A stretch of 64,000 nt of DNA from Terrimonas sp937888905 (GCA_937888905.1 CALATA010000010.1:124001-188000), one strand, 5' to 3'; positions 49,718-58,073 are shown, numbered from the stretch's first letter. Notes: generated from the sequence alone by a model not told the origin. Made by a program: numbers and translations.

Positions 49718-49845
49718 AATGTGCAAATCTGCCCGGGCCTTGCCCGGGGCCGTGTGTAAATGTGAAAGGGCAACTCAACACAGGTCCACTCCGTACATTT
49801 TCACATTTACATATTTACACATTTTCACATTCTATTCTTAAATTG
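49715..49845. repeat. TGTGAAAATG repeat with GC-rich core and inverted arm
   Basis: AATGTGCAAATCTGCCCGGG with core GCCCGGGCCTTGCCCGGGGC, then TGTGTAAATGTGAAAGGGCA, and inverted ACATTTTCACATTTACATAT with TTACACATTTTCACATTC. It has the same plan as 22105-22226 and 42031-42236. Confidence 0.7.
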
Positions 49846-49875
49846 GGTTCTATTTGCAAATCAAAATATGCTTGC

Positions 49876-50646
49876 ATGTGGGAGCGATTGGTCAATTATA
49901 GCCTTGTTCGGAAGTTTGTTCACCTGGTAGTAGGCTTGTTCTACTGGCCCCGCCTTTCTATCATCAATAAACTACGGATCGAAGGAGCGGAGCATGTCCG
50001 CAAGCTGCCAAAGCAAAATGTACTTTTCGTCAGCAATCACCAGACCTACTTCGCCGACGTCATCACTTTTTTTGCCATCTTCTCCGCGATAAAATGGGGC
50101 AGAAAAAAAAGCCTGGGCCCGATTCCCTACTACTTACTGAATCCCTTCACGCGCATACAATATATCGCTGCGGCAGAAACCATGCATTCCAATTGGATCG
50201 CACGTTTCTTTTTGCTGGCAGGCGGCATCACGGTCAAACGCACCTGGAATGAAAAAAGCAAGGAAGTACGCAAAGGACTCGATCCTTCCGATACCCGTAA
50301 AATCACAAGGGCATTGGAAAAAAGCTGGATCGTCACCTTTCCGCAAGGAACTACTGCGCCCTTTGCACCAGGACGTAAAGGCACGGCCATCATCATCCGC
50401 TACAGCAAACCTGTAGTGGTACCGGTGGTGATCTCGGGATTTTCGCGCGCCTTTAACAAAACCGGCCTCAAGCTGCTGAAGCGTGGCACCAAACTAACAG
50501 TTACCTTTAAAGCCCCGCTGGAACTGACTTATAACGAACCGGCGGATGTGATACTGGAAAAAGTGATGGATGCCATCGAACAAAGCAAACACTATATGAC
50601 CGAAGGTAAACACCAATGGGTGTCGTCCGAGGCCATTAACTCCTGA
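49876..50646 (+). CDS. PlsC-like lysophospholipid acyltransferase
   Basis: The ATG at 49876 (MWERLVNYSLVRKFVHLVVG) is chosen; the frame further up is repeat sequence. The HX4D motif NHQTYFAD is near residue 54 and the FPxG-type block VTFPQGTTAPF near 155 fits a membrane acyltransferase that transfers acyl groups to lysophospholipid or a related acceptor. A stretch HLVVGLFYWP near residue 15 is the likely membrane contact. A LacI-type regulator gene begins 19 nt after the stop and probably shares the transcript, although no functional link is known. Confidence 0.8.
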   Translation: MWERLVNYSLVRKFVHLVVGLFYWPRLSIINKLRIEGAEHVRKLPKQNVLFVSNHQTYFADVITFFAIFSAIKWGRKKSLGPIPYYLLNPFTRIQYIAAAETMHSNWIARFFLLAGGITVKRTWNEKSKEVRKGLDPSDTRKITRALEKSWIVTFPQGTTAPFAPGRKGTAIIIRYSKPVVVPVVISGFSRAFNKTGLKLLKRGTKLTVTFKAPLELTYNEPADVILEKVMDAIEQSKHYMTEGKHQWVSSEAINS

Positions 50647-50665
50647 AGCAGGGAGGCTAACCACT

Positions 50666-51670
50666 ATGACCGATACACGTAAGCCCGCAACCATCAAGGA
50701 AATTGCGCGGCAACTCAATGTATCCGTATCCACCGTATCGCGCGCCCTGCGTGATCATCCGGGTATCGGATTGCGAACGCGCCAGCGCGTACAGGAACTG
50801 GCGGCACAACTGAACTATGAACCCAACCAGGCGGCCATCTCTTTCAAACAAGGCCGCACCCGCACTATCGGTCTGATAGTGCCGAATCTCCGGGAAGAAT
50901 TTTTTTGTATGGCCATCCAGGCAGTAGAAGAACTGGCGCAACAGCAGGGGTATACCGTCCTCATCGGCCAGTCGCACGACCGCCCCGCCAAAGAGCGCGA
51001 AGTGCTGGACTCGATGCGCCGCAACCGTGTGGACGGTGTATTAATATCATTAGCCAAAGACACGCGTGACTATGGCCTGTTCGATGAACTGAAACAATAC
51101 GGATTGCCCGTGGTCTTCTTCGACCGTGTACCCGCTGGGCAACTGTATCACGGTGTACGCTGCAATCTCGCGAGGGCTTCGTCGGAACTGGTAGAGTTGC
51201 TGGCACAACGCGGACATACTCATATAGGATTCATCAATGGTCCGGCTACGCTGGCTGCTGCGGCGGAACGGGAGCAGGGTATCAAAGCGGCCGCGGCCCG
51301 GCATCCCGGCATGGAGATCGTGCTAACCGATACGGGACTAGCCTCGCATGCCACACGTATTGCCATGAAACAATTGCTGGCGCGCGAAGTACGGCCTACG
51401 GCGGTTATCACCTTCAATGATTATGTGGCGTTGGAAGCAATGGCTTATTGCCGCGAACAGGGGCTGACGATCAACGAAGACATCAGCTTTGTAAGCTATG
51501 CGCACCTGTCGTTTATGCGCTACCTGGAAAGGGGATTATTGGCATCGGTGGAACAATTCCCCGCCGAGCAGGGAAAGGCAGCTACGGAGATGTTGTTGAG
51601 GATGGTGGAAGGTGAGGAGGGAATAGCGGCGGGTTACCAGGTAATGGAAGCCAAACTGATTGTGAATTAA
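50666..51670 (+). CDS. LacI-family transcriptional regulator
   Basis: The 334-residue protein has a LacI-type helix-turn-helix at residues 5-50 (ATIKEIARQLNVSVSTVSRA LRDHPGIG...) with the hinge helix ELAAQLNYEPNQAA, and a periplasmic-binding-protein-like effector domain (about 65-330) with TIGLIVPNLREEFFCMAIQ, VDGVLISLAKD, VVFFDRVPAGQLYHGVRCN and PTAVITFNDYVALEAM. Such regulators respond to sugars or nucleosides. No catabolic or transport gene is beside it; the operator and effector are unknown. Confidence 0.9.
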   Translation: MTDTRKPATIKEIARQLNVSVSTVSRALRDHPGIGLRTRQRVQELAAQLNYEPNQAAISFKQGRTRTIGLIVPNLREEFFCMAIQAVEELAQQQGYTVLIGQSHDRPAKEREVLDSMRRNRVDGVLISLAKDTRDYGLFDELKQYGLPVVFFDRVPAGQLYHGVRCNLARASSELVELLAQRGHTHIGFINGPATLAAAAEREQGIKAAAARHPGMEIVLTDTGLASHATRIAMKQLLAREVRPTAVITFNDYVALEAMAYCREQGLTINEDISFVSYAHLSFMRYLERGLLASVEQFPAEQGKAATEMLLRMVEGEEGIAAGYQVMEAKLIVN

Positions 51671-51700
51671 AATATTATCGTAAAAAAGTAGAACATGAAT

Positions 51701-51731
51701 TTTGCCATTAATCTGCGTACACTTACTTTTG
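51701..51731 (+). promoter_or_regulatory. tRNA-Ser promoter
   Basis: TTTG (51701-51704), exactly 19 nt, then TACTTTTG (51724-51731), a perfect match to the Bacteroidota consensus. The mature tRNA 5' end is 5 nt downstream, so the transcript starts at or very close to the tRNA. Confidence 0.75.
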
Positions 51732-51735
51732 CCGC

Positions 51736-51820
51736 GGAGAGATGGCAGAGCGGTCGAATGCGGCGGTCTTGAAAACCGTTGACTGTAACAGGTCCGGGGG
51801 TTCGAATCCCTCTCTCTCCG
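51736..51820 (+). tRNA. tRNA-Ser (anticodon UGA)
   Basis: An 85-nt type II tRNA. Acceptor stem GGAGAGA / TCTCTCC is perfect with discriminator G51820. The anticodon arm GCGGT-CTTGAAA-ACCGT puts UGA at 51770-51772. A long variable arm (TGACTGTAACAGGTCC region) is the serine identity mark, and the T arm is GGGGG-TTCGAAT-CCCTC. CCA is not encoded. It reads UCA, and others of the box by wobble. Confidence 0.95.
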
Positions 51821-51825
51821 CCCAG

Positions 51826-51862
51826 CTCCCTGATAATTAATTATTATCAGGGAGTTTTTTTT
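51826..51862 (+). terminator. Intrinsic terminator after tRNA-Ser
   Basis: CTCCCTGATAAT / ATTATCAGGGAG (51826-51837 with 51843-51854), a perfect 12-bp stem, with eight T at 51855-51862. Confidence 0.93.
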
Positions 51863-52047
51863 GAGTACCTCTCTGATCGGTAAATTAAGTGGAGCCACAG
51901 CGTAATTTTTTTTGAGCCGGTAGATTTATGCACGCAAGCCTGCCATTTGTTACCGATGAATAGGGTGAATTACTGAAGCAATCGGAACAGGAGGATAATA
52001 AACCAGGCTGTCATTTGCCGATCCATTGGAACATCAATATTTGTTTA

Positions 52048-52929
52048 TCAATTCATCATTGATAAAAAGTGTTCCAGGTAATCCAATATCGTTTTAGTTT
52101 GCCTCATCAGGCTCACATGGCTTTGGTCAGGCACAACGGCCAGGCGCGAGGCAGGCTTTGCCTGGAAGTCCGCCGCAACATCGCCGCCTAATAGCCTGTA
52201 CGTTTTAGCCAACTCAATTTTATCCATGCCGTCATTGTCGCCTGAGATGATCAATACGGGTGCGGCGATTTTAGCTATATTTTCATTTCCCAGATCAAAG
52301 GGTTGGCCCGCCGAAGCAATCATTTGCTCCACGAATGGAATCCATTTATTTTTATCCGGCGCTACCGCATCATAGGCGGCATGCATCGGAGTGTTAGTGA
52401 AGAATTCGGGCTTCAGTTTCTTAAAACCATCGGTCACGCTGCTTATCCAGCCCTCGCTTTTATGTACGGAAGAAATAATGACGAGCTTTTTCAAACGGTC
52501 GGGGCTTTGTATAGCAAATTGATAAGCCACCTGCCCACCGAAACTATATCCCACTACATCGGCGCTGTCGATCTTAAGATGATCCATCACCTTTTCCACA
52601 TCGCTGGCCAATGCAGCCCGCGTCAATTTTCTTTCCGAATAAGGCGTATGGCCATGTCCCTGCATTTCGATGGCAACTACTTTTCTGGTTTTGGCCAGTT
52701 CCGGTATCAGTTGCCCCCAGTTCGTTTCGATTGTATGGTAGGCGCCGTGCAGCAAAATGACCGGCTCCCCCTGGCCGTATACTTCATAGTAAACATTGAT
52801 ACCGTTGGCCGGCGCATAACCACTGGTAACGGGTTTAATTACCTGGGCGTTTGAGGGAAGTGTTGCAGACATAAGGATTGCTATTGCAAGTAATTTAAGG
52901 AGATTTCCCGGTTTACGTAAGCGCTTCAT
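52048..52929 (-). CDS. Secreted alpha/beta hydrolase
   Basis: A signal peptide (about residues 1-28, ending LPSNAQ) leads a 293-residue hydrolase. The nucleophile elbow is GYSFGGQ, the oxyanion region is ILLHGAYHTIETNW, and the acid and histidine are probably in VLIISGDNDGMDKIEL and VPDQSHVSLM. The family is broad (lipase, esterase, haloperoxidase-like), so the substrate is not predictable. The gene stands alone, with 185 nt of no obvious content between it and the tRNA terminator, and points toward that gap. The stop codon lies in a TTTATCAAT/ATTGATAAA hairpin. Confidence 0.82.
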   Translation of the reverse strand: MKRLRKPGNLLKLLAIAILMSATLPSNAQVIKPVTSGYAPANGINVYYEVYGQGEPVILLHGAYHTIETNWGQLIPELAKTRKVVAIEMQGHGHTPYSERKLTRAALASDVEKVMDHLKIDSADVVGYSFGGQVAYQFAIQSPDRLKKLVIISSVHKSEGWISSVTDGFKKLKPEFFTNTPMHAAYDAVAPDKNKWIPFVEQMIASAGQPFDLGNENIAKIAAPVLIISGDNDGMDKIELAKTYRLLGGDVAADFQAKPASRLAVVPDQSHVSLMRQTKTILDYLEHFLSMMN

Positions 52930-53122
52930 AAAGTTCTATAATGACTACAAAGTTCAATGCCATACCGCACTTACAGGCGGTGCAAAGGCGACCAATCAGG
53001 GGCAATTTTCCGACAAACATTTTGCTGACTCTGTTGTTTTAATAAGGGACAAGCGATAGAAATGCCAGTGTCCTGATCAGCCTCATTCTTAATTTCAAAC
53101 TGGATAATACAAGTAGCTATCT

Positions 53123-54289
53123 ATGAAAAAAATCGGATTCTTATCCTTCGGCCATTGGGCCAATCATCCGGCCTATAGTACCCGTACTGCGGGCGACACC
53201 CTGCTTCAATCCATCGATCTGGCTGTTGCTGCAGAAGAGATGGGGCTCGATGGGGCTTATTTCCGCGTGCACCATTTTGCTGCGCAACTGGCATCGCCTT
53301 TTCCTTTGCTTTCTGCTATTGGTGCCAAAACACAAAAGATTGAAATAGGAACCGGCGTAATCGATATGCGTTACGAAAACCCGCTTTATATGGTGGAGGA
53401 TGCCGGAGCCGCGGACCTGATTGCAGGCGGCCGCTTGCAACTTGGTATCAGCAGGGGCTCGCCCGAACAGGTAATTGACGGTTGGCGCTACTTTGGCTAT
53501 GAACCGAAGGAAGGCGAAACCGATGCGGATATGGGGCGACAGAAAGCGCTTGAATTCCTCGATAAGCTACAGGGCGTTGGTTTTGCCGAGCCCAATCCTT
53601 ATCCCATGTTTCCCAATCCACCCGGTCTTTTAAGGCTGGAGCCTTACTCGGCGGGTCTGCGTGAACGGATCTGGTGGGGCGCCGCCTCCAATGCTACCGC
53701 CGTATGGGCCGCAGAAAATGGAATGCATCTCCAAAGTTCCACATTGAAGTACGATGAAAGCGGAAAACCTTTTCATATACAACAGGCCGAGCAAATAAGA
53801 CTCTACAAAGAAGCCTGGAAAAAAGCAGGCCATACACGTGAGCCACGCGTATCTGTAAGCAGGTCGATTTTTGCTTTAGTCAATGAGCGCGATCGTCAGT
53901 TGTTTGGGCGGGAGAGCGGTAGTTCCGATAAAATCGGGATGATCGAGGCAGACAAGCGTGCCATCTTCGGAAGAAGTTATGCCGCCGAACCTGATCAGTT
54001 GATTAAACAACTTTCTGAAGACGAAGCCATCCGCGAAGCAGACACATTGCTATTGACTATACCCAATACGTTAGGTGTCGATTACAACGTACACGTATTG
54101 TCCTCTATTCTTGAACATGTAGCCCCGGGGCTGGTTGGCGATAATTTTACAAACAGCTTCAAACGCCTGATGATTTATCAGGCGTTTATTTTTTTAGCGA
54201 AAAGAGGCAAGAGGAGTTTGCCTGTCATATTATTCCGCCACTCATATCCGCCTTCAACCTCACCAATTCCCCCAGTAACTTCGTATTAA
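53123..54289 (+). CDS. Luciferase-like monooxygenase (LLM class) with abnormal C-terminal tail
   Basis: A flavin-dependent oxidoreductase of the bacterial-luciferase fold. The first 350 residues are normal for the family (MGLDGAYFRVHHFAAQLASP, KIEIGTGVIDMRYENPLYMV, QLGISRGSPEQVIDGWRYFG, then TLGVDYNVHVLSSILEHVAP). From about residue 347 the frame runs on for some 40 residues (KRLMIYQAFIFLAKRGKRSL...) through a perfect terminator and into the 3' end of the convergent gene, overlapping it by 65 bp. The original stop has probably been lost by mutation or the tail is a sequencing error; the catalytic part looks intact. The substrate is unknown. Confidence 0.75.
   Translation: MKKIGFLSFGHWANHPAYSTRTAGDTLLQSIDLAVAAEEMGLDGAYFRVHHFAAQLASPFPLLSAIGAKTQKIEIGTGVIDMRYENPLYMVEDAGAADLIAGGRLQLGISRGSPEQVIDGWRYFGYEPKEGETDADMGRQKALEFLDKLQGVGFAEPNPYPMFPNPPGLLRLEPYSAGLRERIWWGAASNATAVWAAENGMHLQSSTLKYDESGKPFHIQQAEQIRLYKEAWKKAGHTREPRVSVSRSIFALVNERDRQLFGRESGSSDKIGMIEADKRAIFGRSYAAEPDQLIKQLSEDEAIREADTLLLTIPNTLGVDYNVHVLSSILEHVAPGLVGDNFTNSFKRLMIYQAFIFLAKRGKRSLPVILFRHSYPPSTSPIPPVTSY
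54161..54195 (+). terminator. Intrinsic terminator inside the 3' end of the LLM reading frame
   Basis: AAACGCCTGAT / ATCAGGCGTTT (54161-54171 with 54177-54187), loop GATTT, then ATTTTTTT. The hairpin normally follows a stop codon; here it lies within the open frame. Confidence 0.85.
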
Positions 54290-55133
54290 ATACATTGACA
54301 TTCCCCGCCACCCGCACCAGCTCAAAATTCAAGGTATCGATCTCGGTTCTTCTTTTAGCTAGTATATCCTGGTAGGTAGAGATCAACTGCCCATCCGAGA
54401 GCTTGCTGATCTTCAGCAGGCTTTCTTCCACTTCCAAAGAGGTGAGCATAACACCGTTGAAAGCAGCAACTGCAACACATTCCGCGATTACCTTACGCGC
54501 AATTTCCAGTGCAGCAACATTCCGGTGAAAGATACCATTGTCCGTGTCCAGCAACGGGCAAACCGAGTTAAACACACTGTTTACAATCGCTTTTTTCCAG
54601 ATAACCGGCTGTATGTTTTCTTCACTCCTGAATTCAAATTGTGGTGTATTTAATTCCTGAACAATCCTTTTTAAAATAGACGCATTCCCTTTTTCTATAC
54701 CTACCGGACAAACAGCCACCGGCTTGAACCGTATCGTATCCTCGCTGATCGATTGACTGGTGACAAACAACACGCATCTATATACTTGCTCAAAACCTGC
54801 AGTCATGAAAGGTCTTTCCACACCCAAGCCGTTTTGCAATAGCACCACAGGAGATGTTCCGATTTTCGGGCGAAGTGTAATCGCCAGGTTTTCATTCCCA
54901 TATGATTTGTTCGCCAGCACAACCATGCCTTGCAAAGAGTCGAATGCACTTAATGACGCTATTTTAATTTCAGCCTCATGTACAACACCGCTTGGCATTT
55001 CTACGCGTATGTTTCCCGTATGCACAGTTCCATCATCAACGCTTCCTCTTATCAATATCACTTCTTTCCCGGCATTTTTCAGAAAAACCGTCAACGCCTT
55101 GCCAATGGCTCCGGCACCGATTATATAGATCAT
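54225..55133 (-). CDS. Ketopantoate reductase-like protein (PanE/ApbA family)
   Basis: The start at 55133 (MIYIIGAGAIGKALTVFLKN) overlaps the GNAT stop by ATGA and is preferred over one five codons upstream. The Rossmann motif GAGAIG is at residue 6-11; NKSYGNENL and LLQNGLGVERPF belong to the nucleotide-binding half, and the catalytic-type WKKAIVNSVFNSVCPLLD holds Lys and Asn of the ketopantoate reductase active site. PanE itself makes pantoate for CoA, but the family also includes unrelated short-chain ketoacid reductases; the operon context does not point to pantothenate synthesis. It is the last gene of the operon. Confidence 0.75.
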   Translation of the reverse strand: MIYIIGAGAIGKALTVFLKNAGKEVILIRGSVDDGTVHTGNIRVEMPSGVVHEAEIKIASLSAFDSLQGMVVLANKSYGNENLAITLRPKIGTSPVVLLQNGLGVERPFMTAGFEQVYRCVLFVTSQSISEDTIRFKPVAVCPVGIEKGNASILKRIVQELNTPQFEFRSEENIQPVIWKKAIVNSVFNSVCPLLDTDNGIFHRNVAALEIARKVIAECVAVAAFNGVMLTSLEVEESLLKISKLSDGQLISTYQDILAKRRTEIDTLNFELVRVAGNVNVFNTKLLGELVRLKADMSGGII

Positions 55134-55699
55134 GGTAAATTTTTCCATTCCTGTTTTAAGATACTATAGCAGCAGGTATTTCTTCTATACCCGTCATACA
55201 TCAACGTATGCTCGCGCAGAATGCCTTCGAATTTTCCTCCTATTTTTTCTATCGCTTTTCTCGACCGGATATTTCTTTCATCCGTGCTGAATGCTACGCG
55301 ATGGGCACCCAGGTCTTCAAACACATATTGCAACAACAACAGCTTACATTGACGGTAGAGACCCGAACCATGATATTTTTTATCGATCCAGGTAGCACCG
55401 ATCTCCAGCCGGTCGTCGGTGTTGGACACGTTCATAAAGGCTGTACTTCCTATATAACAGTTAGCCGCTTTGTTAAATATGCTGAACGAATACCGGCTAT
55501 GCCCTTTCCTTAGGGCAATGGCTGTTTCAATATATTCCGTCAGTAATGCTGGTGTGTAAATTTGTTTCGGTGAAAATTGTAACAACGTTTTATCTGCCAT
55601 CGCCACCGGCAGGAGGTTGTCAATATCAGCTATGGATATTGGCCTTAATAGCAATATCCCATTTTCCAGTACAATGTCTTTTTCAAAACTAAAATTCAT
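55130..55699 (-). CDS. GNAT acetyltransferase (RimJ/RimL type)
   Basis: A 189-residue acetyl-CoA-dependent N-acetyltransferase. The first part LENGILLLRPISIADIDNLL and the cofactor loop KKYHGSGLYRQCKLLLLQYV, followed by GAHRVAFSTDERNIRSRKAI, place it in the RimJ/RimL-like branch, which modifies small molecules or protein N termini. Both ends overlap neighbours by ATGA, showing translational coupling in the operon. The substrate is unknown. Confidence 0.82.
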   Translation of the reverse strand: MNFSFEKDIVLENGILLLRPISIADIDNLLPVAMADKTLLQFSPKQIYTPALLTEYIETAIALRKGHSRYSFSIFNKAANCYIGSTAFMNVSNTDDRLEIGATWIDKKYHGSGLYRQCKLLLLQYVFEDLGAHRVAFSTDERNIRSRKAIEKIGGKFEGILREHTLMYDGYRRNTCCYSILKQEWKNLP

Positions 55700-56040
55700 A
55701 TATCATATTTTTCCGGCCGGCCACCGGCCGCATTGGAAGTGATGTTCAATCCCATGATCAGGAATTCCGAGTCGCCATGCGAAATGGGACAGTGCTCCGT
55801 TCCTTTGGGCACGATGAATAGCTCATGCGGATACAGTTCAATGTTCCGGTCTCTGAGTTGAATGGTCAGACGGCCCTTGTACAATAGAAATAATTCATCC
55901 TGGTCATCATGCTTGTGCCAGTTTATTGCCCCATTACCCTTTGCCAGTTTGATCAATTGGCCATTTGCCTCACCGATTATTTTCTGGTTCCAGTATCTAT
56001 CGATGGTGGATAGTTCATGAATGATATTTACTTTTTCCAT
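55696..56040 (-). CDS. Cupin-domain protein
   Basis: A 114-residue single cupin barrel. INWHKHDDQDELFLLYKGRL contains the first metal-binding motif (HxH...E), and YPHELFIVPKGTEHCPISHG the second (H and G positions). Small stand-alone cupins bind a metal and act as isomerases, sugar or amino acid modifying enzymes or sensors; no activity can be assigned. It overlaps the GNAT gene by 4 nt downstream and lies 11 nt after the racemase-like gene. Confidence 0.82.
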   Translation of the reverse strand: MEKVNIIHELSTIDRYWNQKIIGEANGQLIKLAKGNGAINWHKHDDQDELFLLYKGRLTIQLRDRNIELYPHELFIVPKGTEHCPISHGDSEFLIMGLNITSNAAGGRPEKYDI

Positions 56041-56051
56041 AGCATGGTTAT

Positions 56052-56744
56052 TTATTGAAAGGCATAATCAACCGCCGCCTGGGCATGAATCTGCGTGGTA
56101 TTGAAGACCGGCACCGCAAAGTCGTTCTGCGAAAGAAGGAGAGGGATTTCAGTGCAACCCAACACAATTCCCTCCGCACCGCGTTCGATCAATGAGCCGG
56201 CAATCCGCAGGTATCCGGCTTTTGTTTTCGCAGTGATGATACCTTTCCCCAGTTCGTGCAAAAGTGTTTCTTCAATATAATCCCTGTCAGATTTGTTTTC
56301 CGGAACAAGGGCTTCTATGCCATTGGCTGCCAATTTTTCTTTGTAAAAGTCAAGCTCCATCGTGAATACGGTTCCTAATAAACCAATCCTCGTGATGCCC
56401 TTATCGTTTATCGCCTTTGCGGTAGCCGTTCTTATATCGATCAGCGGAAGGGCTACAGCTGCGGCGATTCGTTCTGCAACAATGTGCGCCGTATTGGCTC
56501 CAAGCAGGAGCAGATCTGCTCCCGCATCTTTCAGTCGCCGTGCAGCGCCAGATAGCAAATTGAATGCGCCGTCCCAGTCATGCACGGCATTGTGTTTCCT
56601 GAACTGTTCAAAGTTTACGGAGTAAATGATGCACTCTGCAAAGTTTAAGCCACCGGCTTTTTGATTGACTGCTTCGTTTATCAGTCTGTAATAATCGATT
56701 GTTGAGGTCCAACTGATGCCGCCGACCAATCCTATTTTTTTCAT
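56052..56744 (-). CDS. Aspartate/glutamate racemase-family protein
   Basis: A 230-residue pseudo-twofold protein of the Asp/Glu/hydantoin racemase family. The N-terminal half has LLGANTAHI, where the residue that normally is Cys or Thr before NT is Ala83; the C-terminal half keeps VLGCTEIPLL with Cys197. These numbers match the Thr/Cys positions of the YgeA type, as I recall it, so one of the two catalytic acid-base residues is missing. It could be a decarboxylase- or isomerase-like enzyme rather than a racemase. It overlaps the DinB gene start by ATGA. Confidence 0.78.
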   Translation of the reverse strand: MKKIGLVGGISWTSTIDYYRLINEAVNQKAGGLNFAECIIYSVNFEQFRKHNAVHDWDGAFNLLSGAARRLKDAGADLLLLGANTAHIVAERIAAAVALPLIDIRTATAKAINDKGITRIGLLGTVFTMELDFYKEKLAANGIEALVPENKSDRDYIEETLLHELGKGIITAKTKAGYLRIAGSLIERGAEGIVLGCTEIPLLLSQNDFAVPVFNTTQIHAQAAVDYAFQ

Positions 56745-57274
56745 GAATTGTTTTGTTTTAGTATACCGAGATAGTTAGCAAATGGTCCGGCTGCGACGGT
56801 GTATTGCATGGCCATTGCCCGGGCGATCTGCGCAAGATGATTCAGGTCGTGCGGCGCCCATTTCGCTAATACATTGCGAACTGTTAGCGGACCGACTTCC
56901 AGGTGCAAACCGGTTTTGTCGAGGTCACTTTCACTGAGTCTCATTGCGATCAGCTTTTGCACATTTTCGTTTCTAAGTTGTGTAAACTCTTCGAGCAGAT
57001 CGTTAATGCTTTTTCCCTTACTATAGCCAACATGCGCATTCGTGTCAACCGGTGATAGATTTTTTTCTTCGGCATTGGAAAGTATGATCTGTGTACGGGG
57101 TATAAAATCGGTTTGCTCGCAGATGATCAAATGACCCACTACGTCAAACGGACTCCAAGTGTTTTCTCCTTCTTTGCAATAGAGCCATTCATCGGATATA
57201 TCCTGCAGCATGGCGCTTAGCACAGCAGGAGTTCGCTTGACGACATCGATTGTTTTTTGTAAGTCAAATTTCAT
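56741..57274 (-). CDS. DinB-family protein
   Basis: A 177-residue four-helix bundle of the DinB/YfiT superfamily, with histidines that bind a divalent metal: FDVVGHLIICEQTDF and the C-terminal KWAPHDLNHLAQIARAM. Members include bacillithiol or mycothiol-dependent transferases and proteins with no known role. The terminal ANYLGILKQN tail is typical of Bacteroidota members. It overlaps both neighbours by 4 nt. Confidence 0.82.
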   Translation of the reverse strand: MKFDLQKTIDVVKRTPAVLSAMLQDISDEWLYCKEGENTWSPFDVVGHLIICEQTDFIPRTQIILSNAEEKNLSPVDTNAHVGYSKGKSINDLLEEFTQLRNENVQKLIAMRLSESDLDKTGLHLEVGPLTVRNVLAKWAPHDLNHLAQIARAMAMQYTVAAGPFANYLGILKQNNS

Positions 57275-58032
57275 TTCGGTTCTTTTACAGGTAAAAATTG
57301 TCCGTCTTCAACGATCCGGTAAGCTTGTCCGATCGCTGAAGATAGCGACTCCCAATCCTTTTCAGTAATCAACGCCGGCTGATAATATTGTGTGGAGAAT
57401 TTTCCGTAATGAATAGGAACAAGCTCTTTAGCATGTAGCAATTTCGCGGCGTTAAAAGCCTGTTCCAGTGTAAGCGAAGCCGGCACGGTGCTGTATTCAA
57501 GGCCGGCCATTTCAAAATTGACCACCACTCCGTTGACAGGCAGAAATGCAAAATCTATGTCGGCATTTTCTTTCCCCAGCTTCCAAAATTGGTTATGCCA
57601 GATCGTGTCGCCTCCGTGAAAAATGTTGGTTTGCTCGTATGAAATGATCCACGATGTTTGTTCTTCTCCGATACCATCCAGTGAAAAGACGGATTTAAAG
57701 ACAATGCCATTTTCTTCAAATCTGTCATCCGTACCAAGATAGATCACGGGTTTATAGAGGTTGGAAACGATTGGTTGCAGCTTATTGTAACAGATTATTT
57801 TACCATCCGGCTTCAAACACTTTTCGATCACCGAAATGTCGAAATGATCGAGATGCAGATGTGTAAATAAAAGATAGTCCGCTTTGGTGTCATCCGCAAA
57901 CCTTACAAGCGGAGTCTGCGGATCTCCTAAAATCTTGTAATAGGGCTTAAAGTTTTCGACCGCGTCGATCAGGATTGTTTTGCCGGCACAGTCGATCTTA
58001 ATACCGGCCCAGTTCAGTTTCTGAATTCGCAT
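57271..58032 (-). CDS. Metallo-beta-lactamase-fold hydrolase
   Basis: This 253-residue protein is the first gene of the operon. The N terminus MRIQKLNWAGIKIDCAGKTI and the LFTHLHLDHFDIS motif (HxHxDH) place it in the UlaG/YcjY-like branch of the MBL fold, which hydrolyses phosphoester, lactone or thioester bonds. HGGDTIWHNQFWK and PIHYGKFSTQYYQPA near the end hold other metal ligands. Starting 93 bp from the divergent MocR gene, it is probably the first target of that regulator. Confidence 0.82.
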   Translation of the reverse strand: MRIQKLNWAGIKIDCAGKTILIDAVENFKPYYKILGDPQTPLVRFADDTKADYLLFTHLHLDHFDISVIEKCLKPDGKIICYNKLQPIVSNLYKPVIYLGTDDRFEENGIVFKSVFSLDGIGEEQTSWIISYEQTNIFHGGDTIWHNQFWKLGKENADIDFAFLPVNGVVVNFEMAGLEYSTVPASLTLEQAFNAAKLLHAKELVPIHYGKFSTQYYQPALITEKDWESLSSAIGQAYRIVEDGQFLPVKEPK

Positions 58033-58073
58033 ATCGTTTATTTGATCGTGACAAAAATCCGGTAAATTAGCAT

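Noticed and set aside
51863..52047. A gene between the tRNA-Ser terminator and the alpha/beta hydrolase
   Set aside because: No frame of protein-like composition; nothing else recognised in this gap.
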